From Candidatus Aminicenantota bacterium (lineage in GTDB: Bacteria; Acidobacteriota; Aminicenantia; JAMOAD01), in NCBI GenBank assembly GCA_027067555.1, contig JAMOVU010000074.1, positions 1 through 39,258 of the forward strand: a DNA stretch of 39,258 nucleotides, given 5' to 3'. This document shows positions 15,408-22,589 of the stretch, in pieces. The notes beneath the pieces are model-generated. The model was not told where the DNA came from. It ran no database searches and was given only the letters and a program-made list of their open reading frames with translations. Each line of letters begins with the position of its first letter. Position 1 is the first letter of the stretch. The position numbers and the translations under genes are program-made.

Positions 15408-16275
15408 GCTAAAAGGATATGTAAAGGTTATGAGGATTTACCAATGGATAAAGAATTTAATTATATTTTCTCCTATAATTTTTTCCAAAAATTTTTTCAA
15501 CCCGAATGATTGGAGAAAAATCCTTCTAACCTTTATAGGTTTTTCTCTTGTTGCCTCTTCTTCTTATGTGCTTAATGATATTGTAGATAGGGAAAAAGAC
15601 AGACTACACCCTGTTAAAAAAAACAGGCCAATTGCATCTGGCAAAGTTTCTATTATAGAAGCAACTTTTCTTTTTATTTTCCTTTTTGTAGCGGGTCTTT
15701 ACATTAGTTATATAGTTGATAAAGGTGTGGCGCTTTTTACCCTTTCCTATTTTTTTCTGATACTTTTATATTCTCTTTTTCTCAAAAAAATGGTTTTCAT
15801 AGACATGATAACAATTGCGATAGGTTTTGACATAAGAGCTCTTGTTGGAGCTTATGCAATTAGGGTGGAACTATCCTCATGGCTGGTAATAGACCTTTTT
15901 CTTCTGGCTCTTTTCCTTGCTGCTACAAAAAGAAGACAGGAACTTATTAAACTTAAGGATGCTGACAAACACAAAAAGGTTCTATCCTATTATTCTCTCT
16001 CCATGATAGATCAAATAATTCCTATTTTAACATCAACAACTTTAATTTCTTACATAATTTATACTCTCTCTCCCAAAGTTAATACATATTTTGGGACTAA
16101 TTATTTTTATTTAACAGTTCCCTTTGTGGTTTATGGTATTTTCAGATATCTTTACATTATATATAATAAGGATACATTTGGAGATCCCACTTATCTTTTA
16201 ATTCATGACTGGCCTCTAATTTTAGATATAGTGTTGTGGGGAGCAAGTATTATTGCTCTTATTTATGTTTTTTAG
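15400..16275 (+). CDS. UbiA-family prenyltransferase (DPPR-synthase-like)
   Basis: A 291-residue polytopic membrane protein with about eight to nine helices. The two prenyl-diphosphate/metal motifs are NDIVDREKDR (about residues 60-69) and a weaker second site near DKHKK. The opening RIYQWIKNLIIF and the HPVKKNRPIASGK run are typical of decaprenyl-phosphate phosphoribosyltransferase rather than menaquinone MenA. It may therefore attach a phosphoribosyl group to a polyprenyl phosphate for glycan synthesis. The GTG at 15400, after GGAGAG, is taken as the start, 8 bases inside the methyltransferase gene; an in-frame TTG at 15388 is less likely. Confidence 0.75.
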   Translation: MDKLKGYVKVMRIYQWIKNLIIFSPIIFSKNFFNPNDWRKILLTFIGFSLVASSSYVLNDIVDREKDRLHPVKKNRPIASGKVSIIEATFLFIFLFVAGLYISYIVDKGVALFTLSYFFLILLYSLFLKKMVFIDMITIAIGFDIRALVGAYAIRVELSSWLVIDLFLLALFLAATKRRQELIKLKDADKHKKVLSYYSLSMIDQIIPILTSTTLISYIIYTLSPKVNTYFGTNYFYLTVPFVVYGIFRYLYIIYNKDTFGDPTYLLIHDWPLILDIVLWGASIIALIYVF

Positions 16276-16302
16276 AGAAGTTTCCTTTTAATTTGTAAAG
16301 AC

Positions 16303-17895
16303 TTAAAAAGTTCCTCTTTTCATTTTTTGATATTTTATTGCAAAACGATGAGCTTCATCGCGGGCAAATTTTAAGATTTTAAACCATTTGGCATTTTTTT
16401 CTTTGATATTTTTTCCTGTTAATAGATGAATAGTATCCTTTTTTTCTTTTGATATTGAAATTACTTCTATATTAACCCCGGTTTCCTCCATTGCTCTTTT
16501 TGCGGCATTGAGCTGAGCAATACCTCCGTCAATTAGCAAAAGATCTGGTAATCTTTTATCTCTTTTGGAAGATAATCTTCTTTTTACAATTCTATATATG
16601 TTTTCAGGATCATTTGCTTTTTCGGATTTTGATATAAAGTATCTTCTATAACCTTTTTTGTCAGGCTCGCCCCTGTAAAAAGATACTTTTGAACCTACTA
16701 TATTTGTTCCGCTTAGATGAGATATATCATATGCTTCTATTATCTCAGGATATCTTTTTAATTTTAGTTCTTTTTTCATCTCTTTTAGGGCATCTTCTTT
16801 TTCAAATTCTTTAAATTTTATTTCTATATTTTCATTTAAGCTTTCCATGATTTGACTAAATTTCCCCCCTTTACCTTCGGTTATTTTTATCTCTTTACCA
16901 CTTTTTGAACTTAAAAAGGGAGTTAAATTCTTTTTTATTTCCTTTGAAAATTTAGAGGCTATTATAAGCCTTTCAGGAATACTTTCTTTAAAATAGAAGT
17001 CTGATAAAACAGAGAAAAGGAGTTCTTTGTCTGAAATAAAAACATCTCTTAAATAAAACTCCTTTTTCTCTTTTATGTTTCCATTTTTATCGGCTCTCAA
17101 GAGAAAAAAAAGAGCCGAATTATTGTCTCTTTTGTAGCCCCAGATATCATAATTTTCCCTTATTTCGGTATTTTTATAAGTTTTCTTTTCAATGCTTTCA
17201 ATAGCAAAAATCAAATCCCTTATTTCAGCGGCCTTTTCAAATTCAAGAGAGTTTGATGCTTCTTTCATATCCTCTTTGAGGTTTTCTATATATATTTCGA
17301 TTTTGCCATTTAAAAAATTTATAGCATTTTTTACGCTTTTTTCATAATCCTCTTTTGAGATTTTTCCCACGCATGGTGCAGAGCATAGTCCTAAAAAATA
17401 ATCCAAGCACGGCCTTTTTCTCCTCCCGATTTTTTCTTTGCAGGTTCTTATTTTAAAAACTTTGCCAATGATTCTCAAAATTTTATAGGCATAAGAAGCA
17501 GGTATATAAGGACCAAAATAAAGTGAATCAGAGTCTGTTTTTCTTCTTGCTGTTCTTATATATGGAAATTCTTCATTGATTTTAATTCTTAGTAGAAGAA
17601 AATTTTTATCATCCTTAAGTCTTATATTATATTTAGGAGCTTTACTTTTTATGAAATCTCTTTCGAGAAAATATGCCTCTTTCTCATTTTTTGCTATAAG
17701 ATACTCCACATATTCTATGCTTTCGGGAAACAGAATCCCGTGGGAATAGTCTGACTTAAAGTACGAAGAAAGTCTTTTCCGAAGATTTAGAGCTTTCCCA
17801 ATGTAAACTAATTCTTTCTCTATATTGTAGAGAAAATAGATACCACTTTTTTCTGGTATGGAAACTAAACTTTCTTCTTTAAAAGGGATTAACAT
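16303..17895 (-). CDS. uvrC: UvrC excinuclease subunit lacking the C-terminal HhH
   Basis: A 530-residue UvrC, the dual-incision nuclease of nucleotide excision repair. The GIY-YIG domain (GIYFLYNIEKELVYIGKA, about 19-36), the Cys-rich segment (CLDYFLGLCSAPC), the UVR motif around FEKAAEIRDLI, and the RNase H-like nuclease with EAYDISHLSG, LLLIDGGIAQ and RDEAHRF are all present. The protein stops a few residues after RDEAHRF, so the (HhH)2 DNA-binding domain normally found there is missing; usual length is about 590-620. No HhH remnant follows before the convergent prenyltransferase gene. It is the last gene of the PASTA-rpe-bamD-DUF59 operon. Confidence 0.93.
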   Translation of the reverse strand: MLIPFKEESLVSIPEKSGIYFLYNIEKELVYIGKALNLRKRLSSYFKSDYSHGILFPESIEYVEYLIAKNEKEAYFLERDFIKSKAPKYNIRLKDDKNFLLLRIKINEEFPYIRTARRKTDSDSLYFGPYIPASYAYKILRIIGKVFKIRTCKEKIGRRKRPCLDYFLGLCSAPCVGKISKEDYEKSVKNAINFLNGKIEIYIENLKEDMKEASNSLEFEKAAEIRDLIFAIESIEKKTYKNTEIRENYDIWGYKRDNNSALFFLLRADKNGNIKEKKEFYLRDVFISDKELLFSVLSDFYFKESIPERLIIASKFSKEIKKNLTPFLSSKSGKEIKITEGKGGKFSQIMESLNENIEIKFKEFEKEDALKEMKKELKLKRYPEIIEAYDISHLSGTNIVGSKVSFYRGEPDKKGYRRYFISKSEKANDPENIYRIVKRRLSSKRDKRLPDLLLIDGGIAQLNAAKRAMEETGVNIEVISISKEKKDTIHLLTGKNIKEKNAKWFKILKFARDEAHRFAIKYQKMKRGTF

Positions 17896-17905
17896 CCCTC
17901 TTCTT

Positions 17906-18208
17906 TTATGTTTCTATTCCCAATTTCTTCTTTGCCTCATCAGTAAGTCTTTCAGGTGTCCATCTGGGCTCCCACACAAGTTTTACATCAGCATCCTTAA
18001 CTCCTTCCAATTTTGCTAATTCCTGTTTAACATAAAGCGGAAGGGTTGTCATTAGAGGGCATCCGGGAGTTGTTAAAGTCATATCAATGTAAACTATATC
18101 GTCCTTTATATCTATTTTATAGATTAAGCCAAGATCCCAAACACTTATATGGAGCTCAGGATCAAGAATCTCTTTGAGTTTTTCTATTACTTTTTCCTCA
18201 GTAATCAT
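17906..18208 (-). CDS. DUF59/MIP18-type Fe-S assembly factor (SufT-like)
   Basis: A 100-residue single-domain protein of the DUF59 (MIP18/PaaD/SufT) family, which assists maturation of iron-sulfur proteins. The family signature DPELHISVWDLGLIY is at about residues 17-31, and the functional cysteine is in TLTTPGCPLM (about 50). The ending WEPRWTPERLTDEAKKKLG is also typical. Its ATG overlaps the stop of the BamD gene (ATGA). The window holds many iron-sulfur clients, but it is separated from the sufC-like gene at the left edge. Confidence 0.87.
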   Translation of the reverse strand: MITEEKVIEKLKEILDPELHISVWDLGLIYKIDIKDDIVYIDMTLTTPGCPLMTTLPLYVKQELAKLEGVKDADVKLVWEPRWTPERLTDEAKKKLGIET

Positions 18209-19011
18209 TTTTCCTCCTTATTAATTTTACTTTTAAGCTCTTTTTCATGTTTTTTCAGATACCGGGCACTCTTAAATCCATATTTTGAATGGGGAAACTC
18301 TTTTGCTGCTTTTCTGAAGTATTCAAGGGCAAGTTTGTATCTTTTTGTTTTTTGATAAAGTTTTGCAAGATACCAGTAAACTTTATCCATGTATGAATAA
18401 TTGGGATATTTTGCCATTAATTGTTTAAATCTTCTTTCTGATGCAACATATGCTTTTGTCTTGTAGTAAAAATGGGCTATAAGAAAGATGCTTTCAGCTG
18501 CATTATCTTCGCATTTTTTCAAATACTTTTTCCCATCCTTTGCTTGTGGGGTAAGCGGGTAAGTAGAAATCAACCTTTTAAATTCTTTTATTGCGGAATA
18601 AGTATTATCCTGATCCCTTCCCGGCTTTCTCATCATTTTGTAATAGCAATAAGCAATTAAAAACTGAGCCTGTGGTGCAAGTGGGTGGGAAGGATATGTT
18701 GCTACAAAGTCTCTGAATTCCTGAATGGCAAGAAGATAATTATCAAACCCTTTTTGTCTATAATATGTGTAACCAATTTGGTATTTTGCTTCCGGGGTGT
18801 AACTTGAGTTCGGGAAGAGTTGTACTATTTCTCTGAAATACTTTCTTGCTTTTTCAGGGTGTCTTTTGCTCATTTTAAAAGCTTTTTCAAAAAGTGCTTT
18901 CGGTGTTGCCCCTTTGTTTATAACAATTTCATCTTTTTTGCTTCCGCATCCTGTAAAAAATAGAGAAATCAAAAATATTGATAAAACTAATATAACTACC
19001 TTTTTTGTCAT
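18205..19011 (-). CDS. bamD: BamD-like outer-membrane assembly lipoprotein
   Basis: A 268-residue lipoprotein: a Lys-rich start, hydrophobic core, and lipobox FTGC with Cys at about residue 22, followed by at least five TPR-like repeats. YKIGYTYY-type helices recur (PEAKYQIGYTYYRQKG, PQAQFLIAYCYYKMM, VYWYLAKLYQKTKRY). This is the arrangement of BamD/ComL in the machinery that inserts beta-barrel proteins. A YbgF/TolA-type TPR protein is the alternative. Start and stop both overlap neighbours by 4 bases, so it is firmly inside an operon. Confidence 0.8.
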   Translation of the reverse strand: MTKKVVILVLSIFLISLFFTGCGSKKDEIVINKGATPKALFEKAFKMSKRHPEKARKYFREIVQLFPNSSYTPEAKYQIGYTYYRQKGFDNYLLAIQEFRDFVATYPSHPLAPQAQFLIAYCYYKMMRKPGRDQDNTYSAIKEFKRLISTYPLTPQAKDGKKYLKKCEDNAAESIFLIAHFYYKTKAYVASERRFKQLMAKYPNYSYMDKVYWYLAKLYQKTKRYKLALEYFRKAAKEFPHSKYGFKSARYLKKHEKELKSKINKEEK

Positions 19012-19655
19012 CCTAAAATCTCCTTCATTTTTTTTACTGTTTCCTTGGGATTTTCGCTTTTAAAAATATAACTTCCTGCCACGAAGATATCAACTCCAGC
19101 TTTTTTTAAGCTTTCAAGATTATCTCCCTTTACTCCACCATCTACTTCTATAAGTGTCTTATATCCATTTCTATCTATTATTGTCCTCATCTTTTTTATC
19201 TTATCCAAAACAGATGGGATAAAACTCTGCCCTCCGTAACCTGGAGAAACACTCATAAGAAGAACAAAATCTATATATGGTAAAGCATCCAGTACTGAAG
19301 AAATTGGTGTTAATGGATTTAACGCTATTCCTGCCTTTAACCCACTTTCTTTAATTTTGGAGATAGTCCTAAAAGGGGTATGGGCTGTTTCAAAATGAAA
19401 TGAAATCATATCTGCTCCAGCTTTGACAAAAGAATCTATATTATCATCAGGATTTGTTACCATTAAGTGAACATCAAGGGTTAGTTTTGTAATTTTTCTT
19501 ATTGATTTTACAACTGGTGGTCCCATAGTAATCTGGGGAACAAAGTGCCCATCCATTATATCAAGGTGAAGCATATCAGCTCCTCCCTCTTCAACCTTTT
19601 TTATCTCTTCTCCAAGTTTTGAAAAATCAGCTGATAAAATTGAAGGTGCTATCAT
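19008..19655 (-). CDS. rpe: Ribulose-phosphate 3-epimerase
   Basis: A 215-residue TIM-barrel enzyme that interconverts ribulose 5-phosphate and xylulose 5-phosphate. Signatures: APSILSADF at the start, HLDIMDGHFVPQITMGP (metal ligands His and Asp), LDVHLMV, MSVSPGYGGQSFI, IEVDGGV, and the phosphate loop VAGSYIF. The length is standard. Its start and stop overlap the neighbouring PASTA and BamD genes by 4 bases. The PASTA-rpe pairing is likely organisational rather than functional. Confidence 0.96.
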   Translation of the reverse strand: MIAPSILSADFSKLGEEIKKVEEGGADMLHLDIMDGHFVPQITMGPPVVKSIRKITKLTLDVHLMVTNPDDNIDSFVKAGADMISFHFETAHTPFRTISKIKESGLKAGIALNPLTPISSVLDALPYIDFVLLMSVSPGYGGQSFIPSVLDKIKKMRTIIDRNGYKTLIEVDGGVKGDNLESLKKAGVDIFVAGSYIFKSENPKETVKKMKEILG

Positions 19656-20374
19656 TTTACCACATCCAGAATTATAATATTCCCTCTTTTTATTTTGTAC
19701 CCTGAAAGAGGAGTTTGTCTTACTATTGTACCTCTCGGGATTCCTTCGTACTGTACCTCTCTTATACCTTCTATCTTTAATCCGTATTTGTCAAAAATTG
19801 TTAAAACATCTGCAATGTTTTTTCCTATGAGATCAGGCATTATGTAAGATAGGGTGCGTGGTCCACTTGAGACAAGCACATCAATCCCACTTTTTTTGAA
19901 TGTTTCTGCTCCCGGAGGGGGGTTTTGCGCTATTATGTCCTGAGATTGGAATTTATAATGAATGGATGAAATCCTTTTGATTTTAAGAGCATACTGTTCC
20001 AATTCCATTTGAGCAGCTTTTAGGTTTTTTTGAATAAGATCCGGAACCTTAACTCTTTCTCCTCCGCTGCTTATATCAACAATGATAAAGTGTCTCTTTT
20101 TTATTTTTTCTCCCGGTGCAGGGTATTGATTTACTATTGTTCCTTCCGGATAATCTATACTAAAAACTTCTCTTCTTTTTTTCAAATAAAGTTCTTTCTT
20201 AGTGAGAATTTTGATTGCTTCCTCTTCTGTTTTCCCTCTTAGGTCTGGTACTCGATAAGTTTCTCCTTTTATAAGCATAAACATTGTTATAAAAGCTGAA
20301 AACAGAAAGATAAGGATATAAAGTGATGTCCACAGGGAAAATTTAAGAAGTTTTTTCAAAATTTTGTTTTTCAT
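19652..20374 (-). CDS. Membrane-anchored triple PASTA protein (no kinase)
   Basis: A 240-residue protein with a short basic N-terminus, one membrane helix (about residues 13-36), and three consecutive PASTA domains (about 40-105, 107-173, 176-240). Each shows the VPDLxGK...A...L and PPPG/PLSG pattern. PASTA units bind muropeptide or beta-lactam-like ligands and are normally attached to Ser/Thr kinases or penicillin-binding proteins; here they stand alone. A role as a periplasmic peptidoglycan sensor or scaffold is an inference. The ATG has no ribosome site and begins only 8 bases after a -10 element, indicating a leaderless message. Confidence 0.88.
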   Translation of the reverse strand: MKNKILKKLLKFSLWTSLYILIFLFSAFITMFMLIKGETYRVPDLRGKTEEEAIKILTKKELYLKKRREVFSIDYPEGTIVNQYPAPGEKIKKRHFIIVDISSGGERVKVPDLIQKNLKAAQMELEQYALKIKRISSIHYKFQSQDIIAQNPPPGAETFKKSGIDVLVSSGPRTLSYIMPDLIGKNIADVLTIFDKYGLKIEGIREVQYEGIPRGTIVRQTPLSGYKIKRGNIIILDVVK

Positions 20375-20382
20375 AACTTTGA

Positions 20383-20411
20383 TTTATAACACAAATAGCC
20401 TTTTATATCAA
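20383..20411 (-). promoter_or_regulatory. Extended -10 promoter of the PASTA-rpe operon
   Basis: Read on the minus strand: TTGATA (20411-20406), 17-base spacer, TATAAA (20388-20383) preceded by TGT, an extended -10. Only 8 bases separate it from the ATG. The -35 overlaps the stop codon of the upstream glycosyltransferase. Confidence 0.7.
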
Positions 20412-21244
20412 GGATGCTCTGAGGAGAGCTTATTTAAGTATTGTCCCCATTTTTCATATTCTTCCTCTTTCCCCCTTTTCTTTAATCCTTTCATGTAGAT
20501 GTTTATTTTTCTTAAAAGTTCTTTTTTTGCTATTTTCATTTTTTCTCCTTGAAAGAACTTTTCTTCGACAAGTTTTTTCAACCCTTCTATTCTGAATATT
20601 TCTATTTGTCCGTATTTTTCCGAAAGTTGTGGCCAATTTCCTGCCCTTTTTATGGTTAAAGGAGTATTAACATACCCTATCTCATACTTTGACAAAATTC
20701 TAAGCCATAGCTCATAATCTTCTGCTATTTCAAGATCTTCCCTGAATCCTCCGAATTCTTCAAAAAGACTTTTTCTCATCATTACAGTTGAAGGGCCTAC
20801 AATACATTTCTTTAAGGCATCCTTAAATATATCTCCTTCTCTTTTATGCTTTTGCTTTTTTTGACTCATTATTTTTCCGTTTTTTACCCACAATTCTTTT
20901 GTATGGGAGATTTTGAAAGAGTTTTTTTTCATAAATGAGAGCTGTATTTCAAGCTTTTTAAAATTCCACATATCATCCGAATCGAGAAAAGCTATATACT
21001 CTCCCCTTGCTATTTCAACTCCTCTGTTTCTTACAAATCCTGGTTTACCGCTATGCTCTATTTTTAAATATCTTATACCATTTAATAGAGAAAACCATTC
21101 TATCCTTTGATCTTCAGAACCATCATCAATAACTATTAATTCAAAATCTTTGAAAGATTGTCTTAAGACAGACTCAATCGCTTCAACAAATCTCTCGTAT
21201 CTTTCAAATACAGGGATGATTACGGAAACGATAGTTGTTTGCAT
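20408..21244 (-). CDS. Family 2 glycosyltransferase
   Basis: A 278-residue GT2 enzyme with a GT-A fold. The N-terminal nucleotide-binding part is VSVIIPVFERYERFVEAIES, followed by FELIVIDDGSED, and the metal-binding DxD-type motif is FLDSDDMW at about residues 91-98. A downstream GGFREDLEIAEDYELWLRI is the usual acceptor-side motif. There is no membrane segment, so it acts at the cytoplasmic face, probably on lipopolysaccharide or another surface glycan. The ATG lies 7 bases after a TATAAT and lacks a ribosome site. Confidence 0.9.
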   Translation of the reverse strand: MQTTIVSVIIPVFERYERFVEAIESVLRQSFKDFELIVIDDGSEDQRIEWFSLLNGIRYLKIEHSGKPGFVRNRGVEIARGEYIAFLDSDDMWNFKKLEIQLSFMKKNSFKISHTKELWVKNGKIMSQKKQKHKREGDIFKDALKKCIVGPSTVMMRKSLFEEFGGFREDLEIAEDYELWLRILSKYEIGYVNTPLTIKRAGNWPQLSEKYGQIEIFRIEGLKKLVEEKFFQGEKMKIAKKELLRKINIYMKGLKKRGKEEEYEKWGQYLNKLSSEHP

Positions 21245-21251
21245 TTGAAGA

Positions 21252-21260
21252 ATTATAACA
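21252..21260 (-). promoter_or_regulatory. Extended -10 element of the glycosyltransferase gene
   Basis: Minus-strand TGTTATAAT (21260-21252) is a perfect extended -10. It is 7 bases from the ATG at 21244, so transcription would start at or next to the start codon. No good -35 is seen. Confidence 0.6.
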
Positions 21261-21275
21261 TATCATCTCTGTTGT

Positions 21276-21304
21276 TTGACAATTAAAGTTAAAATTCTTA
21301 TAGT
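21276..21304 (+). promoter_or_regulatory. Sigma-70 promoter of the MGMT-like gene
   Basis: TTGACA (21276-21281), 17-base spacer, TATAGT (21299-21304). The predicted start is near 21311, just before the AAGGAG at 21315-21320. It is divergent from the glycosyltransferase promoter, with the two overlapping head to head. Confidence 0.75.
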
Positions 21305-21329
21305 TAAATATAAAAAGGAGATTTTTGAA

Positions 21330-21812
21330 ATGGTAAAGAAAAAGAGCTGGGTTGAAAAGCTTAATGATAGTAAAGATCTTCCTAAAGTAGTTCCAATAAG
21401 CGGCAAAATGATCGGTAAGTGGGGTACAAAATCAGGAGATACTCTTGCCATTCCTTCTCCGCTTGAAGTTGATTCTATTATGAGAAAAGTACCGCCTGGA
21501 AAACTCATTACTATAAATATAATTAGAAAGATAATAGCAAAAAAACATGGTGCTACAATTGGATGTCCGATAACTACTGGAATTTTCGCAAAAATTTCAG
21601 CTTATGCTGCTGAGGAAAGAAGAGAAAAAGGTGAAAAAAACATAACTCTTTATTGGAGAACCTTGAAAGAAGGTGGGGTCCTAAATGAAAAATTTCCAGG
21701 GGGGCTTGAGAATCAAAGAAAGCTCCTGGAAAGAGAAGGGTTCAAAATTATTAGAAAGGGGAAAAAGTATAAAGTGGATAATTATGAAAAGTATCTTTTT
21801 GTAAATTTTTGA
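21330..21812 (+). CDS. MGMT/alkyltransferase-like protein, uncharacterised subgroup
   Basis: About 160 residues. The central stretch VDSIMRKVPPGKLITINIIRK followed by HGATIGCPITTGIFAKIS resembles the DNA-binding and active-site region of O6-methylguanine-DNA methyltransferases and ATL proteins. I recall very similar proteins annotated only as MGMT family. The usual PCHRV active site is replaced by GCPITTG, so the Cys is kept but the context differs and alkyl transfer is uncertain. The C-terminal GGLENQRKLLEREGF is also MGMT-like. The ATG at 21330 (AAGGAG upstream) is used; an in-frame upstream extension overlaps the promoter and is rejected. Confidence 0.7.
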   Translation: MVKKKSWVEKLNDSKDLPKVVPISGKMIGKWGTKSGDTLAIPSPLEVDSIMRKVPPGKLITINIIRKIIAKKHGATIGCPITTGIFAKISAYAAEERREKGEKNITLYWRTLKEGGVLNEKFPGGLENQRKLLEREGFKIIRKGKKYKVDNYEKYLFVNF

Positions 21813-21887
21813 TGAAGGAAAATTTTTTTGATTATGTTCGTTATTGGATAATTTGTTTTTTGCATAAAAAACAATAAGGAGGTTTTG

Positions 21888-22589
21888 ATGGAGGAGCTTA
21901 AGCAGGAAAAGAGAAAAACAATTTCAAGAAAAAAATTTATTGAAAATGTGGCAATCGGAGGAGCCCTTTTTCTTTTTAAAGGAGTTGGTATGGTTTCCCT
22001 CTCCTTTGGGAAAGATGGCTCTTATTCCATGATAATAGTTGAATATGAAAAATGTGCCGGATGTAGAACCTGTGAGACCGTATGCTCTGCTTCAAATCAT
22101 CCGATTAGGATTGCAGGTAAAGAGTATCCGGGTCTTGGTAATCCTTATCTTGCGAATATAAAGGTGTACTCTTACAACCCTGATACTTTTGTACCAAATG
22201 TTTGTCAATTCTGTACGGATTCTCCGTGTGTTGATGCATGTCCTTCTCCTATTAATAAAAAAACTGGTAAAAAAGCTCTTTCGAAAGATACTGTATTGGG
22301 TAATATTGTTTACGATCCTACTGTTTGTATGCATTGCGGAAATTGTGCAAGGGCATGTAAGGAAAAGAGCGCAGGAGTCATCATTTTTGATGAGGTAAAC
22401 AGAAGACCTACAGGTATGTGTAATTTGTGCGGAGGAGACCCCCAGTGTGTAAAATATTGTCCCTACGGAGCTTTGCATTTTGTAAAGGGGAAAATTGATA
22501 AGAGAAGATTTTATAAGATGAAGCCTGATAAAATTGCTGAAATTTTGGCTAAAGAATGGTACAAAGGCAAAGGAGGTAAGGTACAATGA
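21888..22589 (+). CDS. Four-cluster ferredoxin partner of aldehyde oxidoreductase
   Basis: A 233-residue ferredoxin with four cysteine groups: CAGCRTCETVC, CQFCTDSPCVDAC, CMHCGNCARAC and CNLCGGDPQCVKYC, enough for four 4Fe-4S clusters as in DMSO-reductase beta subunits. The N-terminus (ISRKKFIENVAIGGALFLF) resembles a Tat leader with Lys-Lys instead of Arg-Arg, and may be an anchor or a relic. It precedes the aldehyde oxidoreductase gene with an ATGA overlap. E. coli YdhY with the AOR-like YdhV is the same kind of pairing, so it probably receives electrons from the tungsten enzyme. Confidence 0.88.
   Translation: MEELKQEKRKTISRKKFIENVAIGGALFLFKGVGMVSLSFGKDGSYSMIIVEYEKCAGCRTCETVCSASNHPIRIAGKEYPGLGNPYLANIKVYSYNPDTFVPNVCQFCTDSPCVDACPSPINKKTGKKALSKDTVLGNIVYDPTVCMHCGNCARACKEKSAGVIIFDEVNRRPTGMCNLCGGDPQCVKYCPYGALHFVKGKIDKRRFYKMKPDKIAEILAKEWYKGKGGKVQ

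Noticed and set aside
22092-22586. 164-codon minus-strand frame inside the ferredoxin gene
   Set aside because: A shadow of the Cys-rich + strand gene, with no recognisable motif and no start context.
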